From: Aureibaculum algae
Lineage (GTDB): Bacteria; Bacteroidota; Bacteroidia; Flavobacteriales; Flavobacteriaceae
Direction: 5' to 3'
DNA: 64,000 bases
Assembly: GCF_006065315.1 (NCBI RefSeq)
Contig: NZ_CP040749.1
Coordinates: 3,362,501-3,426,500 of the forward strand
Positions 1 to 9,415 of the stretch are shown here, one piece after another (position 1 is the first letter of the stretch; each line of letters opens with the position of its first letter). Made by a program: the position numbers and the translations under genes. The notes beneath the pieces are model-generated. The model saw only the letters and a program-made list of their open reading frames with translations, did not search any database and had not been told where the DNA came from.

Positions 1-127
1 AAAAAAACAACATTTTAATAATTTATCGAAGAAAAATTGAAGTGTGAATCAATTTTTCATCAAAATACCTTTCCGAACTTTAATTAGGTAAATATAATCG
101 TTATTTTTACCTCACAAAAATTTGAAT

Positions 128-985
128 ATGATAACCGAACAACAATTTAATACAGAATTAGACCTTATTATAAAAAATGCCATTAGAGAAGATGTTGGCG
201 ATGGCGACCATAGCTCATTAGCTTGTATTCCATTCAGTGCTAAAGGAAAGGCAAAATTACTAGTAAAAGATGAAGGTGTTATTGCTGGTGTCGAATTTGC
301 TAAAATGGTTTTTAACCATGTAGATTCAAATTTAAAAGTAGAAACGTTAATTGAAGATGGCAGTCATGTAAAGTATGGTGATATCGTATTTTATGTAGAA
401 GGCAGTTCGCAATCCATATTAAAAGCGGAACGCTTAGTTCTAAATGCAATGCAACGTATGAGTGCTATTGCAACAAAAACAAAATCATTTGCAGATTTAT
501 TGGAAGGTACAAAAACTAAGATTTTAGATACTAGAAAAACGACACCAGGTATTAGAGCTCTTGAAAAATGGGCTGTTAAAATAGGTGGTGGTGAAAATCA
601 TAGATTTGCCTTATATGATATGATTATGCTTAAAGACAATCATATTGATTTTGCTGGTGGAATTACCAAAGCTATCAATAAAACCATACAGTATTTAAAT
701 GATACTAACCGTGACTTAAAAATCATTGTAGAAGCTAGAAATCTCCAAGAAATTGAAGAGATACTACAATCCGATGCTGTGTATCGTATTTTAATTGATA
801 ATTTTAATTACGATGATACACGTAAAGCAGTTGCCTTAATTGGCGATAAATGCTTAACCGAATCTTCTGGTGGTATTAATGAAAACACCTTACGTAATTA
901 TGCAGACTGCGGCGTAGATTATATTTCTTCTGGTGCACTTACCCACTCCGTTTATAATATGGATTTAAGCTTGAAGGCTATATAA
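128..985 (+). CDS. nadC: Nicotinate-nucleotide pyrophosphorylase (quinolinate phosphoribosyltransferase)
   Basis: Converts quinolinate and PRPP to nicotinate mononucleotide, CO2 and PPi in de novo NAD synthesis, in the cytosol. The protein (285 aa, normal for the family) has an N-terminal open-faced sandwich domain and a C-terminal barrel. Visible family motifs are LDTRKTTPG near residue 139, GGGENHR with the catalytic-region His/Arg, and MLKDNHI. The C-terminal ESSGGI and DYISSGALTHS segments match the phosphate-binding end of the barrel. I chose ATG at 128 over a TTG two codons upstream. It stands alone; no nadA or nadB is adjacent. Confidence 0.96.
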   Translation: MITEQQFNTELDLIIKNAIREDVGDGDHSSLACIPFSAKGKAKLLVKDEGVIAGVEFAKMVFNHVDSNLKVETLIEDGSHVKYGDIVFYVEGSSQSILKAERLVLNAMQRMSAIATKTKSFADLLEGTKTKILDTRKTTPGIRALEKWAVKIGGGENHRFALYDMIMLKDNHIDFAGGITKAINKTIQYLNDTNRDLKIIVEARNLQEIEEILQSDAVYRILIDNFNYDDTRKAVALIGDKCLTESSGGINENTLRNYADCGVDYISSGALTHSVYNMDLSLKAI

Positions 986-1095
986 ATTAATGGCAATCAG
1001 ATTTATTAAATCCTCTTTACAAAGTCATTGAGGTAGTTTACTCAACCAAAAGGCACATTCACGAAACCTCAATTAATCACTACATTTTTAGCACT

Positions 1096-1103
1096 TAAAT
1101 TTG
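1096..1103 (+). promoter_or_regulatory. Bacteroidetes -7 promoter box (TAAATTTG)
   Basis: Perfect match to the Bacteroidetes sigma -7 consensus TAnnTTTG, 14 nt before the ATG of the DUF4139 gene. No clear TTG -33 element is visible at the expected spacing. Confidence 0.55.
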
Positions 1104-1117
1104 TAAAAAAAAGCACT

Positions 1118-2749
1118 ATGAGACATATTTTTATCACACTATTTATGCTAGCGAGTTTAACTACCTTTTCGCAAACGCTAGTTAGTTCAAAAATTAATAC
1201 AGTAAAAGTATTTAAGAAAAATGCTGAAATTCAAAGAGAAACCTCAGCCAATTTACATTCAGGAAATCAAGAAATTGTTTTAACCAATATTTCTCCCTAC
1301 ATAAACCCGAATAGCTTACAAGTTCAATTAACTAATGGAAATGATGTAACCTTACTCTCAGCCAAATACCAACGAAATTATTTGATTGAGAAAAAAGATA
1401 ATCCAGAAATTGAACAACTTAAAATAACGCTAGAAACGAAAAGAGATGAACTTTTATGGATTAACGACCAAAGAGCCATTTATAAGGGAATGGAAGAAAT
1501 TTTGGGTGCCAATAAAGATTTAGGTGGAGGCAATGCATCGTTTACACCAACGCAAGTAATAAACCTTGTGAATTCATATAAAGAGAAACAATTAGAAATA
1601 AAAAAAGAATTAATTAAATTAACGAAACAAGAGTTAGTTATAAACAAAGAATATACACAAACACAAAACCAGTTAAATGAACTAAATAGTGCAAGTAGCA
1701 GCAGCCCTACTGGTAATATTGTACTACAACTTACTTCTAAAAAAGCGACCAACACAAAAATAAAATTTACTTATATCGTAAGTAATGCAGGTTGGACTCC
1801 CTTATACGATTTACGTTCAAACGGAATTGAAAACAATGTCCAATTAAAATACAAAGCCAATGTATTTCAAAGCACAAACATTGACTGGAAAGATGCTGAT
1901 CTTACCATATCTACTGGAAACCCAGTACAAAACAACGATAGACCAATATTAAGTCCCTTGTACGCAAGTGTTTATGTACCTGCACCACCAATCATGTATG
2001 ATGAAAGTGATAATCTAGAAGAAATAGTTGCTTCACCAATAGAGGGGCAAATGAATATGTTGTCAAAGTCAAGTTCAAAAAGAATAGAAGAAAAATTTGA
2101 TGACGGCTACAATTACAACACGCAAGTGGATGAAAATCAATTAAGTACAGAATTTAAAATTCAAAACAAACAAACTATTAAAAGTGATGGTAAAGAACAA
2201 ATTTTACCTCTAGAATCTTATGAACTAGACACGGAGTATGTTTATCATACCGTTCCTAAAAAAGATAAAGGAGTTTATTTACTAGCCAAAATTAGTAATT
2301 GGGGAAAATACAATCTTGTTTCTGGTGCGGCAAATCTATTTTTTGAAGGTGCCTATGTAGGTAAATCTTACATAAATACTAATGTTACTTCAGAAGAATT
2401 ATTTCTCTCATTAGGAAGAGATAACAATATTAATGTAAGCAGAGAGTCTTTACAAGAATACACTTCTTCTAAATTTGTTGGTAGTAATAAAAAAGAAACT
2501 TTTGGCTATGAAATTACTGTGAAAAACAAAAAGAACATCAAAATAGATATCGAAATTCTAGATCAAATCCCCGTATCTAGAAATAAAAGTATTGAAGTTG
2601 AACTTTTAGAAAAAAGCAATGCTGAATTTGACGCTGAAATTGGAAAATTGTTATGGAAGCTAACCTTAAATCCCGGAGCGTCAAAAACGGTTAAGCTAAA
2701 TTATTCCGTAAAATATCCTAAGAAAGAAACTGTAACCGGTATTAAATAA
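1118..2749 (+). CDS. DUF4139 domain-containing protein, mucoidy inhibitor MuiA family
   Basis: Secreted or periplasmic protein of 543 aa with a signal peptide (cleavage probably after TTFSQ, about residue 19). An N-terminal DUF4140-like domain (about 25-120) carries the typical opening TVKVFKKNAEIQRE. A Lys/Glu-rich coiled coil (about 145-190) follows, then a C-terminal DUF4139 beta domain with YIVSNAGWTPLYDLR near 220. The family is named for MuiA, but its biochemical function is unknown. A promoter box lies just upstream and a terminator hairpin just downstream, so it is probably monocistronic. Confidence 0.88.
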   Translation: MRHIFITLFMLASLTTFSQTLVSSKINTVKVFKKNAEIQRETSANLHSGNQEIVLTNISPYINPNSLQVQLTNGNDVTLLSAKYQRNYLIEKKDNPEIEQLKITLETKRDELLWINDQRAIYKGMEEILGANKDLGGGNASFTPTQVINLVNSYKEKQLEIKKELIKLTKQELVINKEYTQTQNQLNELNSASSSSPTGNIVLQLTSKKATNTKIKFTYIVSNAGWTPLYDLRSNGIENNVQLKYKANVFQSTNIDWKDADLTISTGNPVQNNDRPILSPLYASVYVPAPPIMYDESDNLEEIVASPIEGQMNMLSKSSSKRIEEKFDDGYNYNTQVDENQLSTEFKIQNKQTIKSDGKEQILPLESYELDTEYVYHTVPKKDKGVYLLAKISNWGKYNLVSGAANLFFEGAYVGKSYINTNVTSEELFLSLGRDNNINVSRESLQEYTSSKFVGSNKKETFGYEITVKNKKNIKIDIEILDQIPVSRNKSIEVELLEKSNAEFDAEIGKLLWKLTLNPGASKTVKLNYSVKYPKKETVTGIK

Positions 2750-2762
2750 AAATATCAAAAAG

Positions 2763-2807
2763 AGTCCATCTCTAACTTTCTCAAGAATTAGGGTTGGACT
2801 TTATTTT
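2763..2807. terminator. Bidirectional rho-independent terminator between convergent genes
   Basis: AGTCCA (2763-2768) pairs with TGGACT (2795-2800), with further CTAA/TTAG pairing inside. On the plus strand it is followed by TTATTTT. It sits between the stop codons of the convergent DUF4139 and pcm genes, and the pcm stop falls in the T-rich tail. Confidence 0.7.
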
Positions 2808-3448
2808 GCACTCTCCTTCAACATAGGTACAAACCTAAAATCTCCAAACTCGTGTTTCTCAAATTCCTTTTCGCTATTCCGAATAAAGAGCGTCATAACT
2901 TGTACATCATCACCAACTGGAATAACTAACCTACCTCCTATTTTTAATTGACTTAATAGTGGTTTCGGCACAAAAGGAGCACCGGCGGTAACGATAATCT
3001 TATCAAAAGGAGCAAATTCAGGCCAACCTTTATACCCATCACCATATTTCAGCTTTTTAGCAACATAACCAACTTTAGGTAAGAACTTCTTAGTTTTTTC
3101 AAACAGTTCTTTTTGACGTTCGATACTGTATACTTCAGCTTTTAAATCTACCAAAACGGCAGTTTGATAACCAGAACCTGTACCTATCTCTAACACTTTG
3201 TCTTTTGGCTCTATTTGCAACAGTTCCGTTTGAAATGCAACAGTATAAGGTTGTGAAATGGTTTGATCAGCTGCTATAGGAAATGCTTTATCTTGATAAG
3301 CAAAATCAATAAATCCAGAATCCATAAATAAATGTCTCGGGATTTTTGATATCGCGTCAAGCACATTTTTATCTTTTATGCCTTTACTTTTAACCGTTTT
3401 AACTAACTGGTTACGAAGTCCTTTGTGTTTGGGGTTGTCTTGCCTCAT
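2801..3448 (-). CDS. pcm: Protein-L-isoaspartate O-methyltransferase
   Basis: Methylates isoaspartyl residues in age-damaged proteins using S-adenosylmethionine, starting their repair. The protein is 215 aa from the ATG at 3448; a start ten codons upstream is possible but adds residues not typical of the family. Family signatures are IPRHLFM, QTISQPYTVA, and the SAM-binding motif VLEIGTGSGYQTAVL. The GAPFVP and GGRLVIPVG motifs lie in the C-terminal half. It is divergent from the Gfo/Idh oxidoreductase gene. Confidence 0.95.
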   Translation of the reverse strand: MRQDNPKHKGLRNQLVKTVKSKGIKDKNVLDAISKIPRHLFMDSGFIDFAYQDKAFPIAADQTISQPYTVAFQTELLQIEPKDKVLEIGTGSGYQTAVLVDLKAEVYSIERQKELFEKTKKFLPKVGYVAKKLKYGDGYKGWPEFAPFDKIIVTAGAPFVPKPLLSQLKIGGRLVIPVGDDVQVMTLFIRNSEKEFEKHEFGDFRFVPMLKESAK

Positions 3449-3507
3449 AATTTTACCAAAGTAAATAAATATTCTCATAAAAAAACAATTAAAAAAGTGT
3501 TATTTAC

Positions 3508-3515
3508 TACCTTTG
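3508..3515 (+). promoter_or_regulatory. Bacteroidetes -7 promoter box (TACCTTTG)
   Basis: TAnnTTTG match 16 nt before the ATG at 3532, implying a very short 5' leader for the oxidoreductase gene. The -33 element is not obvious. Confidence 0.6.
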
Positions 3516-3531
3516 TTTAAAATCTTAATTT

Positions 3532-4491
3532 ATGCTTAAAGTTGGTGTGTTAGGTGCTGGGCATCTTGGTAAAATTCATTTAAAATTATTACAAGAATCA
3601 AAAGAATATGATTTGGTCGGGTTTTACGATGCTGACATAGAAAATGCAAAAAAAGTTTCTGAAGAATTTGGATATAAATTTTTCCCTACAGTAACAGAAT
3701 TGATTGATGTGGTTGAAGTAATTGATATTGTTACCCCTACACTTTCACATTTTAATTGTGCAGAAGAAGCGATTACTAAAGGTAAGCATATCTTTATTGA
3801 AAAACCCATAACACATTCCGTTCAAGAAGCGGAAGCCATTAGAACCTTGGCAAGTAAATATCATGTTAAAGGGCAAGTTGGACATGTAGAGCGTTTTAAT
3901 CCTGCGTTTACGGCGGTAAAGGATTCGATTAACAATCCAATGTTTATTGAAGCACATCGTTTAGCTGAATTTAATCCACGCGGAACGGATGTTCCTGTTG
4001 TTTTAGATTTAATGATCCATGATATTGATATTATATTAAGTGTGGTGGACTCAGAAGTTAAAAATGTATATGCAAGTGGAGTTTCAGTTATTAGTGAAAC
4101 ACCAGATATTGCGAATGCTCGAATTGAATTTGAAAACGGATGTGTTGCCAATTTGACGGCAAGTAGAATTTCCTTAAAAAATATGCGTAAAGCACGATTT
4201 TTTCAAAAAGACGCCTATATTTCTGTCGATTTTTTGGAAAAGAAAAGCGAAGTGGTTCGAATGAAAGATGTTCCTGAAAACCCCGATGAATTTGCTATGA
4301 TTCTTCAAAATGCTGAAGGTGTTAAAAAACAGATTTATTTTGAAAATCCCGATGTTGAACCTAACAACGCTATTTTAGATGAATTAGAAACCTTTGCACA
4401 AGCTATTTGTAACGATACCAGACCTGTTGTAAGTTTAGGACAAGGAGCAAAAGCATTACGTGTGGCACAAATGATCATCGATAGTTTTTAA
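3532..4491 (+). CDS. Gfo/Idh/MocA family oxidoreductase
   Basis: NAD(P)-dependent dehydrogenase of 319 aa. The N-terminal Rossmann fold carries the dinucleotide-binding motif GVLGAGHLGKIH (about residues 4-15), and the family hallmark EKP is present in IEKPITHS near residue 92. The C-terminal alpha/beta domain carries GHVERFNPA and LDLMIHDIDI. Members usually act on sugars, inositols or biliverdin-like compounds; the substrate cannot be told from sequence. It is followed after about 100 nt by the 3-hydroxyacyl-CoA dehydrogenase gene on the same strand. Confidence 0.9.
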   Translation: MLKVGVLGAGHLGKIHLKLLQESKEYDLVGFYDADIENAKKVSEEFGYKFFPTVTELIDVVEVIDIVTPTLSHFNCAEEAITKGKHIFIEKPITHSVQEAEAIRTLASKYHVKGQVGHVERFNPAFTAVKDSINNPMFIEAHRLAEFNPRGTDVPVVLDLMIHDIDIILSVVDSEVKNVYASGVSVISETPDIANARIEFENGCVANLTASRISLKNMRKARFFQKDAYISVDFLEKKSEVVRMKDVPENPDEFAMILQNAEGVKKQIYFENPDVEPNNAILDELETFAQAICNDTRPVVSLGQGAKALRVAQMIIDSF

Positions 4492-4590
4492 TTTAATATA
4501 CTTTTAAATAAAGTACGCTTTCACAGTACATGTAATTTTGAAAAACATCGAGTTACACCTTAAAAAAAATCAAAAATTAAACAATTTTCT

Positions 4591-5478
4591 ATGAAAAATA
4601 TAGCTGTTATTGGAGCCGGAACTATGGGTAACGGTATTGCACATACCTTTGCTCAATTTGGTTATCAAGTACATTTAGTTGATATCTCCCAAAATTCTCT
4701 TGATAAGGGTATCGCAACAGTTACTAGAAATTTGGATAGAATGTTGGCCAAGGAGAAAATCAGCAATGAAGACAAACTGCAAACCTTAGCGAATATTAAA
4801 ACATTTACTTCATTAAAAGAAGGCGTTCATCATTGCGATTTAGTTATTGAAGCCGCAACTGAAAATGTCGATTTAAAATTGAATATTTTTAAAGAATTAG
4901 ATGCCCATTGTAATGCAGAAACGATATTGGCAACAAATACCTCATCTATTTCCATTACTAAAATAGCGTCTGTCACTAACAGACCCGATAAAGTAATTGG
5001 TATGCACTTTATGAATCCTGTTCCAATCATGAAATTGATTGAAGTTATTCGAGGGTACTCAACTTCTGATGAAGTAACCAAAACGATTATGGCTCTTTCT
5101 GAAAAGCTAAATAAAGTTCCCGTGGAAGTTAATGATTATCCTGGGTTCATTGCCAATCGTATTTTAATGCCCATGTTAAATGAGGCCATCTATTCTCTTT
5201 ACGAAGGTGTAGCTGGTGTTTATGAAATTGATACCGTAATGAAGTTAGGAATGGCTCATCCAATGGGGCCCTTACAATTAGCTGATTTTATTGGTTTAGA
5301 TGTTTGTCTATCAATTCTTAAAGTACTTCAAGACGGCTTTGGAAACCCAAAATATGCTCCGTGTCCTTTATTGGTAAATATGGTTACCGCGGGCAAATTA
5401 GGCGTAAAATCAGGTGAAGGATTCTATGATTATTCTGAAAGTAGAAAGGCTGAAAAAATTGCAAATCAGTTTTCGTAA
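4591..5478 (+). CDS. 3-hydroxybutyryl-CoA / 3-hydroxyacyl-CoA dehydrogenase
   Basis: Cytosolic NAD-dependent oxidation of 3-hydroxyacyl-CoA to 3-oxoacyl-CoA (Hbd/PaaH type), 295 aa. The Rossmann motif AVIGAGTMGNGIAH is at residues 4-17. ATNTSSISIT and GMHFMNPVPIMKLIE contain the catalytic His and the substrate-binding region. The C-terminal helical domain holds GFIANRILMP and ends in GEGFYDYS, the family's usual ending. It is a single-domain enzyme, not fused to an enoyl-CoA hydratase, and has no other beta-oxidation genes beside it. Confidence 0.93.
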   Translation: MKNIAVIGAGTMGNGIAHTFAQFGYQVHLVDISQNSLDKGIATVTRNLDRMLAKEKISNEDKLQTLANIKTFTSLKEGVHHCDLVIEAATENVDLKLNIFKELDAHCNAETILATNTSSISITKIASVTNRPDKVIGMHFMNPVPIMKLIEVIRGYSTSDEVTKTIMALSEKLNKVPVEVNDYPGFIANRILMPMLNEAIYSLYEGVAGVYEIDTVMKLGMAHPMGPLQLADFIGLDVCLSILKVLQDGFGNPKYAPCPLLVNMVTAGKLGVKSGEGFYDYSESRKAEKIANQFS

Positions 5479-5623
5479 TCTCAATTAATTATTTTAAACT
5501 ATTGTCAGGTCGAGCAGAGTAGATATTTTGCTTTATTTAATGGCAAAAACCTTTCAACTCCGCTCAAGGAAACATCTTTTGACTATAAATTTTAAAAGTT
5601 ATTGTTTACTCTTTTGTATCTAA

Positions 5624-5656
5624 TAAAAAAACCTCCATTTCATAAAAAATGGAGGT
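5624..5656 (-). terminator. Rho-independent terminator of the efflux operon
   Basis: A perfect 10-bp stem, ACCTCCATTT (5631-5640) with AAATGGAGGT (5647-5656), encloses a 6-nt loop. Read on the minus strand it is followed by a run of seven T. This places it about 80 nt past the adaptor stop codon and marks the end of the minus-strand ABC efflux operon. Confidence 0.85.
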
Positions 5657-5737
5657 CCCGTTAACTAATACTATTTGAGTTAGCAATGAACTAACCTCTC
5701 CTTTTAGGTTTTAACCTTAAAAGAAAGCTCAGCTCAA

Positions 5738-6850
5738 TTAGTTATTTTCATTATCATCATCTAGTTTTTTTGAAACTTTATTCCAGACTTTAATAGCGTC
5801 ATCTTTAGTGACTCCACTTATTATTTCAACATTTATTCCATCTGATATACCAATCTCTATATCTTTTCTCTCATATGTATCATCACCAGTTTTCACTTCA
5901 ACATATGGTTTTTCTGTTTTTCTATCAAATTGTAATAAAGCTTCCTTTATTGACAACACACTGTCTTTCTTCTCCAAAACGATATCAGCATTGGCACTAT
6001 ATCCAGCTCTTACAAAATAATCATCATCTAAAGAAACATCTGCTTTAATTTTAAACTGTACCGCACCATTCTCCTCTGTTCCTTTAGGAGCAATAAAAGT
6101 CAACTTAGCAGGAAACTTCTTTTTATCAATAGCTCCTAAGACTACTTCAATATCAGAATCTTCCTTAAGTTTACCAACTTGAGCTTCATCAACTTGACCT
6201 TCAAAGATCATCTTGTTCATATCAGCGATAAAAGCGATAGTAGTACCTGCATTAAAATTGTTGGTTTCAATAACTTGATACCCTTCTTTAACAGGAATTT
6301 CTAATATCATACCAGAAGTTGTAGCTCTAATATTTGTATTGGCCGTTCCTCCTGAACCAGCAGAACCCTTTTTGATGATTTGATAATCATTTTGAGCATT
6401 TTGTAAATCTTGTTTCGCTTGACTGTAAGCCAATTCAATATTTTCAAAATCTGCACGAGAAATTACACCTTTATCAAATAAACCTTTATTTCTGTCATAG
6501 GAAATCTTCGCATTATTCAATTGAATTTGGATGCTTCCAATACGTCCTCTAGCATTACTTAACGACTGCTCATTAGGCACTACCCTAACTGTTGCTATAA
6601 GATCACCTTTTTTAATTTTAGCCCCTTCTTCAACAAATATTTTATCAATAATTCCTGAAATTTGAGGTTTTATCTCTACTTCCTCTACAGGCACTACTTT
6701 ACCCGTAGCTACAGCTTTTCTTTCTATAGTTGCTTTAAAAGGTTTTTCAGTTTCATAATCCACAGCCGGCTTACTATTCATTTTACCGAACCATATTAAA
6801 ACTGCCACAAATGCTACTGCGATGATACCAAATATGATTTTTTTCTTCAT
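5738..6850 (-). CDS. HlyD/MacA-like efflux periplasmic adaptor subunit
   Basis: Periplasmic membrane-fusion protein of 370 aa that links inner-membrane ABC permeases to an outer-membrane channel. It has an N-terminal membrane anchor (residues 4-20), then the biotinyl-lipoyl half-motif around IKPQISGIIDKIFVEEGAKIK. A helical hairpin (about 100-155, SNARGR to AQNDYQ) and the second lipoyl half (about 178-200) follow. A beta-barrel and membrane-proximal domain form the C-terminus. It is the last gene of a four-gene minus-strand operon and is followed by a strong terminator. No TolC-like gene is adjacent. Confidence 0.92.
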   Translation of the reverse strand: MKKKIIFGIIAVAFVAVLIWFGKMNSKPAVDYETEKPFKATIERKAVATGKVVPVEEVEIKPQISGIIDKIFVEEGAKIKKGDLIATVRVVPNEQSLSNARGRIGSIQIQLNNAKISYDRNKGLFDKGVISRADFENIELAYSQAKQDLQNAQNDYQIIKKGSAGSGGTANTNIRATTSGMILEIPVKEGYQVIETNNFNAGTTIAFIADMNKMIFEGQVDEAQVGKLKEDSDIEVVLGAIDKKKFPAKLTFIAPKGTEENGAVQFKIKADVSLDDDYFVRAGYSANADIVLEKKDSVLSIKEALLQFDRKTEKPYVEVKTGDDTYERKDIEIGISDGINVEIISGVTKDDAIKVWNKVSKKLDDDNENN

Positions 6851-6939
6851 TTTAAATTTATTTTCAGTTGATTGATTTTTATTCTCTTATTGTTATTCTT
6901 TATTATTTTTTTGTTGCTAATGAGCACTGTCTACTAGTT

Positions 6940-8184
6940 TTACTCCTCTCTCAATGCTTCAATTGGTCGAATACTGACCGCTCGTTGAGCAGGAATTAAC
7001 CCAATTAATGTACCTAAGACGACTAAGGTTGTAAAAGCGATTAGTATTACGGGAATATCAACCGTAGGATTGACCAAAGTTGCTTCGTCTCCTTGTCCAA
7101 CCATGGCATTAATGATCATTAAAATTAATCCGCCAAAAATAATACCTAATACACCTGCGATTGTTGTTAAAAAAATAGATTCTAATATAATTTGTCTTCT
7201 AATTTCTGCTGGTTTTGCTCCTAGAGCTCTTCTAATACCAATTTCATTGGTCCGTTCTTTAACCGTGATCAATAAAATATTACCAATAGCAAAAACACCT
7301 GCAATTAAGGTTGCTATACCAACAAACCAAGTTAGAAATTGCATACCAGTTAAAAACCCAGTTACTTTAGATATTTGGTCTCCCATATTAAAACTACCAA
7401 ATGCCCTTTCGTCTTCTGGATGAACACTATGAATGTTCCTTAACATCAATTTAATATCCTCTTCCATTTGTCTGATATCAAATCCTTCACTCGCTGTAAC
7501 CATTAACCAACCAATATTATCTGCCTGATTATAAACCTGTTGAAATGTAGTGAAAGGGATGTGAATTCCTCCTTGAGGCCCACCCATCCGCATTTGGTTT
7601 TTATACAAACCGACAATTTGATAACTAATATCATTAATTGTAAGATAAGTTCCCAAAGGGTTTATACCTTTATCAAATAACTGTTTATAAGTTTCGTTTT
7701 CTATAACACAAACTTTTTTCTTGTTTATGATATCATTTTCATTAATAAAGCGACCAAAAACCATGTGCTTTTTTTGTAACAAATCTAACAAGGGATAATC
7801 TCCAAAGACTCCTGTTGTCAGAGTTTTTGTTTCATTAACCACCAAACTATTTGTAATATTTCTTGGTAAAATGTATTCGATTCCTTTTATTTCTGATTCA
7901 ATTTTACCAACATCGGCACGTTTGAGTCGTATTTGCTTCCCTTCCTGAAATCCTTTAAAAGGCATACTTGATTGTTGGCCCCAGATAAATACACTATTGG
8001 TAGCAAAATCACCAAAAATGGTATCGAATTTATTGCCTACTCCTCTTGCAGCACCAAGCAATACTACGAGTAAAAAAATACCCCACATTACCCCTATTAT
8101 AGTAATACCCGTACGTAATTTATTTTTACGGATGCTACTATAAATTTCCTGCCAAGTATCTCTATCAAATAAAAACTTTATCAT
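6940..8184 (-). CDS. ABC transporter permease, MacB/FtsX type (second permease)
   Basis: Inner-membrane permease of 414 aa. TM1 is at about residues 20-42 and is followed by a large periplasmic MacB_PCD domain (about 45-270). The C-terminal FtsX domain has three TM segments, with VKERTNEIGIRRALGAKP in the cytosolic loop (about 308-325), a family hallmark. Its start codon overlaps the stop of the upstream permease by one base, implying translational coupling. It probably heterodimerises with that paralogous permease, powered by the separate ATPase. Confidence 0.93.
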   Translation of the reverse strand: MIKFLFDRDTWQEIYSSIRKNKLRTGITIIGVMWGIFLLVVLLGAARGVGNKFDTIFGDFATNSVFIWGQQSSMPFKGFQEGKQIRLKRADVGKIESEIKGIEYILPRNITNSLVVNETKTLTTGVFGDYPLLDLLQKKHMVFGRFINENDIINKKKVCVIENETYKQLFDKGINPLGTYLTINDISYQIVGLYKNQMRMGGPQGGIHIPFTTFQQVYNQADNIGWLMVTASEGFDIRQMEEDIKLMLRNIHSVHPEDERAFGSFNMGDQISKVTGFLTGMQFLTWFVGIATLIAGVFAIGNILLITVKERTNEIGIRRALGAKPAEIRRQIILESIFLTTIAGVLGIIFGGLILMIINAMVGQGDEATLVNPTVDIPVILIAFTTLVVLGTLIGLIPAQRAVSIRPIEALREE

Positions 8185-9413
8185 TAGTTATCGTTTAATG
8201 CGTCAATAGGTTTTATACGTGCTGCTCTTTTGGCTGGTAAATATCCGGCTATCGTACCTGCTATAATCAATATTATTGTGGCTCCAACAACCACCCCTGT
8301 ATTTACACTTGGGTTTGTAATAAAATACTTCTCTAAACTTGTTCCTATGGTTTTTAACACTCCTGTTCCTATGAGCAAGCCTACATATCCTGCAATAGCA
8401 GTAATTAATATCGATTCCATCATTATCATACCAATGATTGATCCTGGAGTTGCACCTAATGCTTTTCTAATTCCCAATTCTTTTGTCCGTTCACGTACTA
8501 TATACACCATAATATTACTGATTCCGATAATACCCGCTACAAGTGTACCAATACCAATAAATAAGATTATTATATTTAACACCATCATAAAATTAGAAGT
8601 ATCTCTATTTACTTCCGCCATATTAAAAAGCCGTATAGCTCTTTGATCATTCGGTGCAACACTATGTTTTTCTTTTAAAGCTTGTGTTAGGTTGTTACTA
8701 AATGATATGGCCTGATCTACTGATAAGTTTGGATTATAACTCAATGTCACAGAACCTAATTCATCTGTATTGCCATATAATCTTTGAATTGTTGTAAATG
8801 GAGCATAAATTTTTCTTTCATCATTTGACCCACCAGGATCTGAAAATGTACCAATAACCTTGTAGGAAATACCATCTAAACTAATATTTTTACCCAAAGC
8901 ACTTAACTGACCGAATAAATCTTTTTCAACCAACCTTCCAATAGCAACCACCTTACTCCGTTGTTGTATATCCAATAAGGTTAAAAAGCGACCCGATTCA
9001 ATTTCTGCAGACTCCATTTTTTGAATGTCTGGATACACTCCCGTAACACTATAATTATCTTGTTCTCCTTTATAAACCGCTTGAAAATTTTTACTTATTT
9101 GTGGAGTAATCCCGTTTAACTTACTATCATAATTATCTACGATAAATTTAATATCGTCGTTTTTTAATTGAACTTGGCGGTCACTTTGTTGACCTTTATA
9201 TGGTTTAGTAGTTTTACCAGCCCATAAGTATATTGAAAACATAGAATCTCCAGCAAATTCACGTTGAAAGGTATTCTTCAAGCCATTACCAATACCAAAA
9301 AGAATGGTAAATAGCATAATTGCAAATGCAATAGTAAATCCGGAAAGTATTGTCCGTAATTTATTCTTATTTATAGATTGAAAAATTTCTCGCCAACGAT
9401 CTATGTCAAACAT
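8184..9413 (-). CDS. ABC transporter permease, MacB/FtsX type (first permease)
   Basis: Paralogue of the next permease, 409 aa, with the same layout: N-terminal TM (about 20-42), periplasmic MacB_PCD domain, and three C-terminal TMs of the FtsX domain. The loop VRERTKELGIRKALGATP parallels the other copy. It lies 2 nt after the ATPase gene and overlaps the following permease by 1 nt. The split layout (one ATPase, two permeases, one adaptor) resembles Bacillus YknXYZ more than fused E. coli MacB. Confidence 0.93.
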   Translation of the reverse strand: MFDIDRWREIFQSINKNKLRTILSGFTIAFAIMLFTILFGIGNGLKNTFQREFAGDSMFSIYLWAGKTTKPYKGQQSDRQVQLKNDDIKFIVDNYDSKLNGITPQISKNFQAVYKGEQDNYSVTGVYPDIQKMESAEIESGRFLTLLDIQQRSKVVAIGRLVEKDLFGQLSALGKNISLDGISYKVIGTFSDPGGSNDERKIYAPFTTIQRLYGNTDELGSVTLSYNPNLSVDQAISFSNNLTQALKEKHSVAPNDQRAIRLFNMAEVNRDTSNFMMVLNIIILFIGIGTLVAGIIGISNIMVYIVRERTKELGIRKALGATPGSIIGMIMMESILITAIAGYVGLLIGTGVLKTIGTSLEKYFITNPSVNTGVVVGATIILIIAGTIAGYLPAKRAARIKPIDALNDN

Positions 9414-9415
9414 AT

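Noticed and set aside
8230..8646. Plus-strand ORF of 138 codons inside the first permease gene
   Set aside because: Lies fully antisense to a clear FtsX-type permease and has no family match or start context.
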